In this document: one piece after another, positions 1 through 8,210 of the stretch | Numbering within the stretch: position 1 is the first letter of the stretch | Layout of the letters: every line of letters begins with the position of its first letter | Origin: Salinisphaera shabanensis E1L3A | GTDB taxonomy: Bacteria > Pseudomonadota > Gammaproteobacteria > Nevskiales > Salinisphaeraceae | NCBI RefSeq assembly: GCF_000215955.2 | Contig: NZ_AFNV02000004.1 | Coordinates: 101,346 to 165,345, forward strand | Direction: 5' to 3' | Length of the DNA: 64,000 nt | Program-made: the position numbers and the translations under genes | Notes under the pieces: generated by a model | What the model was told of the DNA's origin: nothing | The model's input: the letters and a program-made list of their open reading frames with translations, nothing else | Database searches by the model: none

Positions 1-672
1 ATCATGAGCGCGATCGATGGCTCACTCGAACGGCTGGGCACCGATCACGTGGATCTCTATCAAATTCATCGCTGGGATTACGACACGCCCATCGAGGAGA
101 CGATGGAGGCACTGCATGACGTGGTGAAAGCCGGCAAGGCGCGCCATATCGGCGCCTCGTCGATGTACGCATGGCAATTCGCCAAGGCGCAGCAGGTGGC
201 GGAACGTAATGGCTGGACGCCGTTCGTGACCATGCAACCCATGTACAACCTCGTCTATCGCGAAGAAGAACGCGAGATGCTGCCGCTATGTGCCGATCAG
301 GGCGTGGGCGTGATTCCCTGGAGCCCGCTGGCGCGCGGCGTGCTGGCCGGCAAGACAACGCAGGGCGAAGGCGGCGAGTCCACGCGCGCTCAGACCGACG
401 AGAACACGCGCAAATGGCAGCTCGGCGGCGAAATCGACGCGCCGGTGATCGATGCGCTACGTGAAGTGGCCGAAGCCCGCGATGTGTCGATGGCCCAGAT
501 CGCGCTGGCCTGGGTAGCGTCCAATCCGATGGTCACAGCGCCGATCGTCGGCGCCAGCAAGTCGCATCATCTCGAGCAGGCGATCCAGGCGATCGATATC
601 GAACTGTCGGCGGATGAAAAAGAAACACTGGAAGCGCCCTACGTTCCGCACCCGATCGCCGGGCACAACTAA
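1..672 (+). CDS. Aldo/keto reductase, C-terminal part (5' end outside window)
   Basis: The reading frame is open from the first base, so the gene begins upstream; the ATG at 4 is internal. About 223 residues are present. The visible part covers the second half of an NADPH-dependent AKR barrel: a strand with the catalytic-type histidine (DLYQIHRWD), the IGASS strand, WSPLARGVLAGK, and a C-terminal cofactor loop (APIVGASKSHHLEQ). Family knowledge says these enzymes reduce aldehydes and ketones in the cytoplasm; the substrate cannot be told. The catalytic Asp, Tyr and Lys lie upstream of the window. A rho-independent terminator follows 23 bases after the stop, so this is the end of its transcript. 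Confidence 0.9.
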   Translation: MMSAIDGSLERLGTDHVDLYQIHRWDYDTPIEETMEALHDVVKAGKARHIGASSMYAWQFAKAQQVAERNGWTPFVTMQPMYNLVYREEEREMLPLCADQGVGVIPWSPLARGVLAGKTTQGEGGESTRAQTDENTRKWQLGGEIDAPVIDALREVAEARDVSMAQIALAWVASNPMVTAPIVGASKSHHLEQAIQAIDIELSADEKETLEAPYVPHPIAGHN

Positions 673-694
673 GCGACGGCGTACACCGCCATGC

Positions 695-723
695 AAAGCC
701 GGGCCGAACGCCCGGCTTTTTTT
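695..723 (+). terminator. Rho-independent terminator after the aldo/keto reductase
   Basis: Perfect 10-bp stem AAAGCCGGGC / GCCCGGCTTT with loop CGAAC, running into a tract of seven T on the plus strand. It lies between convergent genes; on the minus strand only three T follow, so it mainly serves the plus-strand gene. Confidence 0.9.
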
Positions 724-724
724 A

Positions 725-2056
725 TCAGCCCGCGACCGCGCGAATCCGGCGCAATAGCTCGTGTGTCGGGTAGCCGTCTGCGGTCAGGCCATTGGCACGC
801 TGGAAGGCCCGCAGTCCCGCACGGGTATTCGGCCCCATGATGCCGTCCGGCGTGCCGGTGCCATAGCCGAGTTCGTTGAGCAGGCGCTGCATATCCTTGA
901 TTTCGGTGCGTGAGAGGTTGGCCAGCGTCCGCGGCCAATCGCCATAAACGCCCGATGCCCCTGCGAGCCGATCGGAAAGCAGGCCGACCGCCAGCGCATA
1001 GCTGGTGGCGTTGTTGTAGCGCAGAATGGTACGAAAATTCGGCCCCACCATGAATGCCGGGCCATGCGCGCCGGCCGGGGCGATGATCGAAGCTGCGGGA
1101 AATGACGGCAAGCCGCGGCTATCCACCGCGCGAACGCCGGCACTCTGCCATTGCGACGTGCTACGTCGCGTATCCAGTTCGGCCTGGGCGTAGTCGAAGT
1201 TCGGGGGCAAAACCACTTCGCGGCCCCAGGTCTGGCCGCGCTGCCAACCGTTTTTCTGCAGATAGTTGGCGGTCGAGCCCATGACATCGGCGATGCTCGC
1301 CCAGATGTCGCGGCGACCATCACCGTCTTCATCGACCGCATAGGCCAGGAAACTGGTGGGGATGAACTGGGTGTGGCCCATCGCGCCCGCCCAGGAGCCA
1401 CGCATGCGATCGCGGTCGATATCGCCATTTTCGAGAATCTTGAGCGCAGCATAGAGCTGCTCTTCGGCAAACCCCGTGCGTCGGCCGTCGTATCCGAGCG
1501 TCGACAAGGCATCGATGGTTTCGTAATTGCCGAAGTTGCTGCCGTAGTTGCTTTCTACCCCCCAGATCGCGCCGATGATCGTGCCAGGCACGCCGTAACG
1601 ATTCTCGGCCTCGCGCGCCTCCTCGGCATAGGTGCCCAGCTGCTCGCGGCCCTGGCGGACGCGCGTATCGGACACGGCGCTGTCGAGATAATCCCAAATA
1701 GCGCGAGAAAACTCCGGCTGGCGGCGGTCCAGCTCGACAATACGCGGCACGAATTCGGCCCCGTCGAACGCCTCGTCGAGCGTGCGACTGGATACGCCGC
1801 GCGCGGCGGCACGCTGACGAAAATCCGCGATCCAGCGTTCGAAGCCTGCCGTGTCGCGTACCGGCTCCGCCGACGCGGTCGCAACAGCCGGGGGCGCCGA
1901 CATGCGCATATCGGCGGCCACATCGGCGGACCCGCTTAGTGCGGTATCCGACGATTGTGCCGTTTCCACGGACTGCGATGCACAGGCGGCAAGTGTGAGC
2001 ACGCCCAGTGGCAGCAGAAGGTCACGCAACTTGCTCGACACGAACCGTATCCGCAT
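725..2056 (-). CDS. Lytic murein transglycosylase, MltB-type lipoprotein (GH103) with peptidoglycan-binding domain
   Basis: The 443-residue product starts at an ATG preceded by AAAGGG nine bases upstream; a TTG three codons earlier is possible. Residues 1-25 form a lipoprotein signal with lipobox LAAC (Cys25). A low-complexity Ser/Ala linker leads into an SLT_2/MltB domain (about 70-370). The catalytic glutamate motif is AIWGVESNYG (Glu168), followed by MGHTQFIPTSF and a Gly/Asp-rich stretch. The C-terminus (about 380-440) is a PG_binding_1 domain (MQRLLNELGYGTGTPDGIMG). Such enzymes cleave the MurNAc-GlcNAc bond with 1,6-anhydro formation, from the periplasmic face of the outer membrane. It stands alone, tail-to-tail with the preceding gene. 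Confidence 0.93.
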   Translation of the reverse strand: MRIRFVSSKLRDLLLPLGVLTLAACASQSVETAQSSDTALSGSADVAADMRMSAPPAVATASAEPVRDTAGFERWIADFRQRAAARGVSSRTLDEAFDGAEFVPRIVELDRRQPEFSRAIWDYLDSAVSDTRVRQGREQLGTYAEEAREAENRYGVPGTIIGAIWGVESNYGSNFGNYETIDALSTLGYDGRRTGFAEEQLYAALKILENGDIDRDRMRGSWAGAMGHTQFIPTSFLAYAVDEDGDGRRDIWASIADVMGSTANYLQKNGWQRGQTWGREVVLPPNFDYAQAELDTRRSTSQWQSAGVRAVDSRGLPSFPAASIIAPAGAHGPAFMVGPNFRTILRYNNATSYALAVGLLSDRLAGASGVYGDWPRTLANLSRTEIKDMQRLLNELGYGTGTPDGIMGPNTRAGLRAFQRANGLTADGYPTHELLRRIRAVAG

Positions 2057-2083
2057 AAAAACCAACCCTTTGGAAAGAGAGCC

Positions 2084-3277
2084 CTAGACTACCTCGCCTG
2101 CCGCCTTCGCGGACGCCCAGGCCCATTGAAAATTGTGCCCGCCGAGATGGCCGGTCACATCGACCACCTCACCGATGAAGTACAGGCCGTCCACGTTCTT
2201 TACGGCCAATGTGGCCGAGGACAGCACATTCGTATCGACACCGCCGAGTGTAACCTCCGCCGTGCGATAGCCTTCCGTAGCGTCGGGGGTGAACGGCCAT
2301 GCGGAAAGTTCTCCGACAAGCGCTGAAGTCTTGGCTTCGTCCAACTGCTTGAGCCGCGCGTTGCCCGGCGTACAGCGCTCGGCCAGCCAGTTCGCCAGTC
2401 GACGCGGAAAACGTTTTGCGAGCGCGCTTGCCAGGCGAGCGTTCGGGCGCGCTGCGCGCTCCCCGTCGAGCCAACCGCCGACCGGCTCGCCTGCAAACCA
2501 GTCGATTGCCACCGTATCGCCCGGCTGCCAGTACGAAGACACCTGCAACATGGCCGGCCCACTCAAGCCGCGATGGGTGAACAGCAACCCGGCCTCGAAC
2601 ATGCCGTCGTTGCAGGCGGCTTCCACGGTGGTCCCGATCCCCGAGAGCTCGGCGAATGCCGAGCGCGCCGAGCCGTCGACGGTGAACGGGACAAGCCCTG
2701 CACGAGTCGCATGAACCGGCAGACCGAAATCGCGGGCTATGCGATAGCCGATATCACTCGCCCCCATCTTAGGGATCGACAAGCCGCCGGTCGCCACGAC
2801 CACGCTCTCGGCATGCAGCGTGACTGCAGACGTGGTGACTTCGAAGCCGCCCTGCGCAGGACGGGTCACGCGCTCGATCGGCTCATTTACGCGAATCTCC
2901 ACACCCGCCGACGCGCATTCATCGAGCAGCATGGCTACGATCTGCTTGGACGACTCGTCGCAGAAAAGCTGACCGCGTTCTTTTTCGTGGTAGGCAATGC
3001 CGTGCGCTTCGACCAGTGCAATGAAATCCGCTGGCGTATAGCGCGCCAGCGCCGACTTGCAGAAATGCGGGTTCGCGGAAAGGAAATTCTCCGGGCCGCT
3101 GTACAGATTGGTGAAATTGCAGCGCCCGCCGCCGGACATGAGAATCTTTTTACCGCAGCGCTTGCTGCCCTCGATCACGACCACTCGTCGGCCGCGCGCG
3201 CCAGCCACCGCTGCGCACATCAGCCCGGCTGCGCCGCCGCCGAGCACGATCACGTCTGTCGATCGATTGACGTTCAT
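2084..3277 (-). CDS. NAD(P)/FAD-dependent oxidoreductase, HI0933/YhiN (BaiN-like) family
   Basis: 397 residues from the ATG at 3277, which has GGCGGTAGG directly before it. The frame is open 14 codons further upstream but that extension has no family character. The N-terminal dinucleotide-binding motif VIVLGGGAAGLMCAAVAG (residues 9-26) and the family signature MSGGGRCNFTN (about 47-57) identify the HI0933 flavoprotein family. The C-terminal GEVVDVTGHLGGHNFQWAWASAKAAGE closes the FAD site. The physiological substrate is unknown for most members; the bile-acid role of BaiN in clostridia should not be carried over. It lies 27 bases upstream of the transglycosylase start on the same strand, so the two may be co-transcribed. 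Confidence 0.9.
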   Translation of the reverse strand: MNVNRSTDVIVLGGGAAGLMCAAVAGARGRRVVVIEGSKRCGKKILMSGGGRCNFTNLYSGPENFLSANPHFCKSALARYTPADFIALVEAHGIAYHEKERGQLFCDESSKQIVAMLLDECASAGVEIRVNEPIERVTRPAQGGFEVTTSAVTLHAESVVVATGGLSIPKMGASDIGYRIARDFGLPVHATRAGLVPFTVDGSARSAFAELSGIGTTVEAACNDGMFEAGLLFTHRGLSGPAMLQVSSYWQPGDTVAIDWFAGEPVGGWLDGERAARPNARLASALAKRFPRRLANWLAERCTPGNARLKQLDEAKTSALVGELSAWPFTPDATEGYRTAEVTLGGVDTNVLSSATLAVKNVDGLYFIGEVVDVTGHLGGHNFQWAWASAKAAGEVV

Positions 3278-3627
3278 CCTACCGCCATGGTCTCTAGAAA
3301 CAGCGCCCCGAACTGACACGAAACGCGTATGAATCCGGGCTTTTCAGCAGGTGATTGTCGCACGAGCGCGGGCGCCGTCGGGAGGCTGATCGAACGCGTA
3401 CGCTGCGCCCTGCTTTCGATGAAACTTGGTTTCGGCCCGCGTAAAAGATATATTTTCCGAACTGCCCGTGGCGTTGTGGTCATCGATGTCGGATATTGAT
3501 CGCAGTCCATGACGGCATGCACCGCTGGACCCCATGCGCCAACGGCACGACAAAAAGACGGCTTAGCCGCAGCACGCGTGGTGCGAGAACGTAAGACTTA
3601 CAACAATACGTAGGAGGCTTAAACGCC
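3278..3627. other. 350-base divergent intergenic region
   Basis: No convincing gene was found between the divergent flavoprotein and lipoprotein genes. Short open frames here lack ribosome-binding sites and recognisable protein character. It contains a candidate plus-strand promoter (3426-3454) and a strong Shine-Dalgarno AGGAGG at 3612-3617, ten bases before the ATG at 3628. Confidence 0.5.
3426..3454 (+). promoter_or_regulatory. Candidate sigma70 promoter for the TRAP operon
   Basis: TTGGTT at 3426-3431, a 17-base spacer, and TATATT at 3449-3454 (five of six to the -10 consensus). It is about 170 bases upstream of the TatT-like lipoprotein start. Seen by eye only. Confidence 0.4.
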
Positions 3628-4647
3628 ATGCTGAAGAGACTCTCGCTGCCCCTCGTGGCAGGCCTCGTCGTTGGTTTGAGTGGCTGCGGCCTCATCTACA
3701 AGCCCACCGGGCACGTGCTCGCGCATTATTCGCAGGACGAAGTCGTACCGTATGTGATCGGCAGCGGTGATCTGGACCTGGCCGCTTGCGGTACCGGCAT
3801 GGGGCAGCATCAGTTTCTTTCCTCCTTCAGCCGTGTCATCGGTCGGCCCTCCAACGTGTTGCTGAATACCAGCCTGCTCGCCGGCCTGTGCGCTGAAGCC
3901 GAGGCCCAGGAAGCACAGCTGCGCTTCGCACGAGCGCTGCGCGAAGGCAATACCGAAGAAGCACGCGATGCGCGTATCGAATCCCAACGCCTGTTCCGGC
4001 GTACTGCGCTGCGCCGCTATGCGGTTTATCGCGATACGGTGGATGCCTTCGGCGAACTGGGCAACGGCGAATGTCCTTCGCTGGGCAACGACACCGAAGA
4101 ATTCGAGTACATGGCAGGCACGTTGACCTCGATTCAGGCACTGCTGAGCGATATTCAAGCCTCGAGCAGCGTAGGCGTACCGCAGGATGTCGCCGCGCGG
4201 GCCGGGCGTGCAACGACATGCATGGACAACGAAAAATGGTGGGGCGTGCCGAATGCCCTGCAAGCCGTCGTGTGGCTCAGCGTTCCCGGCACCATGCCGG
4301 AAGGCAAGGACCCTTGGGCGCAGCTCAAGGAAGCCGCCGACTATGGTGAAACCAAGGGCATGCCGATGGCCGCCATGCTGTATGCGGTGGCCGGCTATGG
4401 GCAGTCCGACGACGCCCGCGAGAAAGAAGGAATTCGCCAGGTTGCCAAGATCTACAATGCCGGCGACGGGCCGGAAGATTATCTGATTCTCAGCGAAGTG
4501 GCCTACGCACAAGCGCTTTATCTGTCCGATCGCATCTGGACACGCGAAACCGGTCAGCGCACACCGTTTCTCGCGCTCGGCGATTTCCCCGGCGAAGATA
4601 GCAGCGACTCGGATTCGGACTTCGACGCGGACAGCTTTCTTAACTGA
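3628..4647 (+). CDS. Lipoprotein, probable TatT-like T-component of a TRAP transporter
   Basis: 339 residues with a strong SD (AGGAGG). A lipoprotein signal ends in LSGCG, with Cys at about residue 21. The body is alpha-helical, rich in Ala, Glu and Arg, with repeat-like segments (AEAQEAQLRFARALREG, ARDARIESQRLF) resembling TPR-type helical hairpins. The C-terminus is an acidic Asp/Ser tail. Its stop overlaps the next start by one base (TGATG), and it is followed by a TRAP-like large permease and a secreted binding protein. This matches the T. pallidum arrangement of TatT with a P component and a fused QM permease. The TatT call rests mainly on context and helical character, so it is an inference. 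Alternatively it is a lineage-specific lipoprotein. Confidence 0.55.
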   Translation: MLKRLSLPLVAGLVVGLSGCGLIYKPTGHVLAHYSQDEVVPYVIGSGDLDLAACGTGMGQHQFLSSFSRVIGRPSNVLLNTSLLAGLCAEAEAQEAQLRFARALREGNTEEARDARIESQRLFRRTALRRYAVYRDTVDAFGELGNGECPSLGNDTEEFEYMAGTLTSIQALLSDIQASSSVGVPQDVAARAGRATTCMDNEKWWGVPNALQAVVWLSVPGTMPEGKDPWAQLKEAADYGETKGMPMAAMLYAVAGYGQSDDAREKEGIRQVAKIYNAGDGPEDYLILSEVAYAQALYLSDRIWTRETGQRTPFLALGDFPGEDSSDSDSDFDADSFLN

Positions 4648-6785
4648 TGACTAATCAAAATCATGGTGGCGGATCGGCCCCGGTCGATCCGCATAGCGAC
4701 GATCTGTCCACGACATACAGTGCAGGCCGTAACTGGCTGATTACATTGCCCATCGCGGCATTGCTGCTGTTGGCGATCCTGTTCGGCACGAGTGCGTTCA
4801 TTCACGGCCAGCTGCTCAGCCTTGGCGGCGATATCTGGCAGAACTACAACATGTTACGCGTCGACATGGCCGAGCCGGCCTGCGACCCGGACATGGATAT
4901 CGACGCCCGCGTAGCCCAGAGCCAGTCCAGCGCTTCAGCCGCACCCGATGAGGACAGCCTCTTCGACGCCGGACCGTCGGACCCGAAAGCGCTGCGCCGT
5001 TCGCTGGAGGCTCAACGCGGGCAGTGCCGTGAGAGCTACGAACGTTACGAATACAACCAGCAGACGACCTCGACGTCGACGCTGCGTGCCTACCGTTCCC
5101 TCGAACTGGGCATGGGTCGTATCAACCAGATGGGCCAGGGCGTCCAGGCTTATATTCTGGTACTGCTGATCATGCTGGGCGGGTTCATAGCGCTCGCGCT
5201 CAATGAACAGATCGCACTGCGCATGCCCAAGTCGCGACTGGACTACCGCGTCAGCGCTGGCGCCCAGGTGGCCGCCAATCTTGCAATGGCCGTGAGTGGC
5301 TTCGTCTGGCTGCGACTGGATTCGGGCGGTGACTTCGGCCTAAACCTCACCTGGCTCGTCGGCTTTCTGGCGCTCGCCGCCGTCGCCGCCTATCGCTTTT
5401 TCAAGGTGCCCGCAACCGCCACGCCCGGCGGCTCGATTCTGCGTGCACAGCTTGCTATACCGCTATATTGCTGGCTCGCGCTGGTGAGCCTGCTTTATTT
5501 TTTCATCAGCGAAGGCTATATCGCTGGGCCGGCCATCCAGCTCACCAAAATGATCCGTTTCGCGGATCTTTATACGGGCATCGGCCTGTACGTGTGGGTC
5601 GGCATGATGCTCAAACACACGCGCATCGCCGAGTTGCTGTTCGGCGTGTTCCGCTCCTGGGAGATGCGCCCCGAGTTCATCGTGATCATCGTGGTGATCG
5701 CCTCGGCCTGGCCCACGGCTTATACCGGCGCATCGGGCATCTTCGTGCTCGCGATCGGCGCGGTGATCTATCAGGAGCTGCGTATTGCCGGCACCTATCG
5801 ACAACTGGCCGTCGCCTCGACTGCGATGTCGGGCAGCATGGGCGTGGTGCTCAACCCCTGTCTGATGGTGGTGATCATCGCCGCCCTCAACCGTCAGGTC
5901 ACGACTGACCAGTTGTATGGCTGGGGCTTATACGTGTTCGCACTTACCGCACTGCTGTTCACGGCTTTCGTATACATGACGCGCAAGAGTCGCCCCCATC
6001 TGGCAACGCCCGACGATGCCCTGCCGGCCACACGCCGCGCCCTCGGGCCTATCATTCCGTATGTGGTAATTGGCGTCGTCGTGGTGCTCATCTACGCGAA
6101 ACTGCTCGGGCAGAGCTTCAACGAGTTCTCGGCGCCGGTCATTCTGCCGCTGATGATGATCGCCCTGCTCGGCTACGACCGCTGGCGTGCCCGTCGTCTC
6201 TACGACAAGGCGATCTATGCTGCCGACCGCGGTCAGGCCAAGGCGCCCGATCACGAACCGGCCGGTTTCTGGAATGCGCTGCGTGCCTCAACCGCCGACA
6301 CCTCGATGCTGCTTGGCGCACTGCTGATGCTGATGGTGCTTTCCATCGTATTCGGCGGCGTGATGGAGCGCTCCGGCATCATGGAGCTGTTCCCCGAAAA
6401 CCTCGGCAGTGTCTGGTATGCCACCAGTATTCTGGTGGTGATGCTGGTGATCATCGGCATGATCATGGAGCCATACGGCGCCATCATTCTGGTCAGCGCC
6501 ACGCTGGCGCCGTTGGCCTACGACAACGGCATCAATCCGGTGCATTTCTGGATGATCGTGCTCGTGGCGTTCGAGCTGGGTTACCTGAGCCCGCCGGTCG
6601 CGCTCAACCAATTGTTGACACGTCAGGTGATCGGCGACGCCGAAATTCAGGCAGCGAAGGCCGAGGTCGCCAACGATCCGAGTTTCTGGCGACGCCACGA
6701 AGCAATGCTGCTGCCGATCACGGTGATGGGCTCCTCGCTACTGCTGGTGGCCTTCATCCCGCTGATTTTCATGAAGCTGTTCTAG
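4647..6785 (+). CDS. TRAP transporter large permease subunit with long N-terminal extension (probable fused Q-M)
   Basis: 712 residues, well above the roughly 430 usual for a DctM subunit. One membrane segment at about 27-50 is followed by a soluble acidic region (about 60-160) and several membrane segments (about 165-250). A DctM-like core with many hydrophobic helices then runs to the end (for example VVIASAWPTAYTGASGIFVLAIG and GMIMEPYGAIILVSATLAPLAYDNG). The late motif with Pro and Gly before ALNQLLT is typical of DctM/DedA-type ion-coupled carriers. It is translationally coupled to the lipoprotein gene. TRAP transporters drive sodium- or proton-coupled uptake through the inner membrane. 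The substrate is unknown. The extra N-terminal part probably takes the role of the small Q subunit, since no separate one is present. Confidence 0.8.
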   Translation: MTNQNHGGGSAPVDPHSDDLSTTYSAGRNWLITLPIAALLLLAILFGTSAFIHGQLLSLGGDIWQNYNMLRVDMAEPACDPDMDIDARVAQSQSSASAAPDEDSLFDAGPSDPKALRRSLEAQRGQCRESYERYEYNQQTTSTSTLRAYRSLELGMGRINQMGQGVQAYILVLLIMLGGFIALALNEQIALRMPKSRLDYRVSAGAQVAANLAMAVSGFVWLRLDSGGDFGLNLTWLVGFLALAAVAAYRFFKVPATATPGGSILRAQLAIPLYCWLALVSLLYFFISEGYIAGPAIQLTKMIRFADLYTGIGLYVWVGMMLKHTRIAELLFGVFRSWEMRPEFIVIIVVIASAWPTAYTGASGIFVLAIGAVIYQELRIAGTYRQLAVASTAMSGSMGVVLNPCLMVVIIAALNRQVTTDQLYGWGLYVFALTALLFTAFVYMTRKSRPHLATPDDALPATRRALGPIIPYVVIGVVVVLIYAKLLGQSFNEFSAPVILPLMMIALLGYDRWRARRLYDKAIYAADRGQAKAPDHEPAGFWNALRASTADTSMLLGALLMLMVLSIVFGGVMERSGIMELFPENLGSVWYATSILVVMLVIIGMIMEPYGAIILVSATLAPLAYDNGINPVHFWMIVLVAFELGYLSPPVALNQLLTRQVIGDAEIQAAKAEVANDPSFWRRHEAMLLPITVMGSSLLLVAFIPLIFMKLF

Positions 6786-6866
6786 CGTGTGCGCTGTGGC
6801 ACCGCTCGTTCCTGCAACGAACGTCTTTGAGCCCGTACTAGAAGACAACTCCGGAGGATATGATCC

Positions 6867-7913
6867 ATGCTGTCCCGAAAAATGACCTCTTATCTGGGTG
6901 CAGCCGCGCTCGGCGCCGCGGCCCTGTTCGGCGGCGCACTACAAACTGCCAGCGCCCAGGAAACCCGTTCGCTTTGCGTCTACGACCCCATTGGCGCCAA
7001 CGGCTTTATCTACCAATCGTTTCAGGATTACGTCGTACAGGCGCGTGAATGGGGCATCAAGCTCAACACGCGTGCCTATACCGACGAAGCCGTGGCCGCG
7101 AACGACTTCAAGGCCGGCAAGTGCGATATGGTCGGCGTAACCGGCATCCGGGCGATTCACTTCGTGAAATTCGCCGGTAGTCTCGATATGGCCGGGGGGC
7201 TGCAGACCTACGATCAGGAAAAGACGGCGATCAAGGTCATGTCCAGCCCCAAGGCGGCCGATCGTATGACCGAAGACGATTATGAAGTCGTCGGCGTGGT
7301 GCCGCTGGGCAAGGCGTTCCTGTTCTCGCGCGACAAGAGCTATCTGGAGAGCCTGGATACGGTGGCCGGCAAGAAGATCGCGGTCATGTCCTACGACAAG
7401 CAGGCATCCACGCTGGCCAATGTGGCCGGCGCCTCGCCGGTGGGTGCGTCGATCGCGTCCTTCGGGCCGATGTTCAACAACGGCAGCGTGGACCTGGCCT
7501 ATGCGCCGTCCTTCGCCTATAACGCGCTCGAACTCTACAAAGGCCTCGGTGAACAGGGCGGCATTGCCGACTTTGTGCTCGGCATGCTGTCGGGCCAGTT
7601 GATCATTCATAAGGACAAGTTCGAGGACGGCTTCGGGCAGAAGTCGCGCGAATGGGTATTCAACAACATGTATGACTCGACCATGCGTCGGGTAAAAAAC
7701 GCTGACCAGGAGATTCCGGACAAGTACTGGGTACATATCTCCGGCGAACGCGATGCGAACTATCGTGAGATGTTCCGCAACACGCGCCAGAAACTCTGGG
7801 ACGACAACTGGTACGACCACGACATGCAGCACATGCTCAAAAAGATCCGTTGCTCGACCGATGCCGGCCTGGCCGAATGCAGTCAGCCCAGCGAGGGTGG
7901 CGCGATCAACTGA
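6867..7913 (+). CDS. Periplasmic solute-binding protein of the TRAP-like operon
   Basis: 348 residues. The start at 6867 is chosen over an ATG at 6860 because it gives a signal peptide (cleavage near LQTASAQ-ET) and is seven bases from GGAGGA. The mature part begins SLCVYDPIGANGFIYQSFQDY and contains KAGKCDMVGVTGIRAIHFVKFAGS, typical of a two-lobe binding fold. Four cysteines (two N-terminal, two in the last 20 residues: IRCSTDAGLAEC) suggest disulfides. It resembles the family usually annotated only as putative solute-binding protein. It follows the fused permease by 81 bases and ends at a strong terminator, so it is the last gene of the operon. The ligand cannot be read from the sequence. 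Confidence 0.75.
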   Translation: MLSRKMTSYLGAAALGAAALFGGALQTASAQETRSLCVYDPIGANGFIYQSFQDYVVQAREWGIKLNTRAYTDEAVAANDFKAGKCDMVGVTGIRAIHFVKFAGSLDMAGGLQTYDQEKTAIKVMSSPKAADRMTEDDYEVVGVVPLGKAFLFSRDKSYLESLDTVAGKKIAVMSYDKQASTLANVAGASPVGASIASFGPMFNNGSVDLAYAPSFAYNALELYKGLGEQGGIADFVLGMLSGQLIIHKDKFEDGFGQKSREWVFNNMYDSTMRRVKNADQEIPDKYWVHISGERDANYREMFRNTRQKLWDDNWYDHDMQHMLKKIRCSTDAGLAECSQPSEGGAIN

Positions 7914-7932
7914 TCCTCGCCTGCGGTTCCAG

Positions 7933-7968
7933 CCCGTCGCATGCCCAGGCATGCGACGGGTTTTTTTT
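7933..7968 (+). terminator. Rho-independent terminator of the TRAP-like operon
   Basis: Near-perfect long stem CCCGTCGCATGCC / GGCATGCGACGGG with a tiny CA loop, followed by eight T. A strong terminator 19 bases after the binding-protein stop. Confidence 0.95.
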
Positions 7969-8210
7969 GGACTTCATGTGCACAATCCAAAGCGGTTGTA
8001 AATTTCCGACAGTCCGACTAATCGCTCTCTAGCGTTCATCTTGTAGCGGGCGTAGGCTCGATCGAAACGCTGGGGTGAAAGCGTTTAGCCAACACTCAAG
8101 ACATCTTGCGAGTACAGCTGGCGTAACAATTGCTTTAGTGCACCACGCGGCGAAGCGTGATGGCACGCCATACGCTCGCCTATCCGAACGGCATACAGGG
8201 GAACTCAATA
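7969..8210 (+). promoter_or_regulatory. Leader region of the amino-acid symporter, with hairpin
   Basis: No gene seen. It holds an inverted repeat AAACGCT (8065-8071) and AGCGTTT (8080-8086) around GGGGTGAA, about 125 bases upstream of the symporter ATG. This could be an operator or an RNA hairpin; the assignment is weak. Confidence 0.3.
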
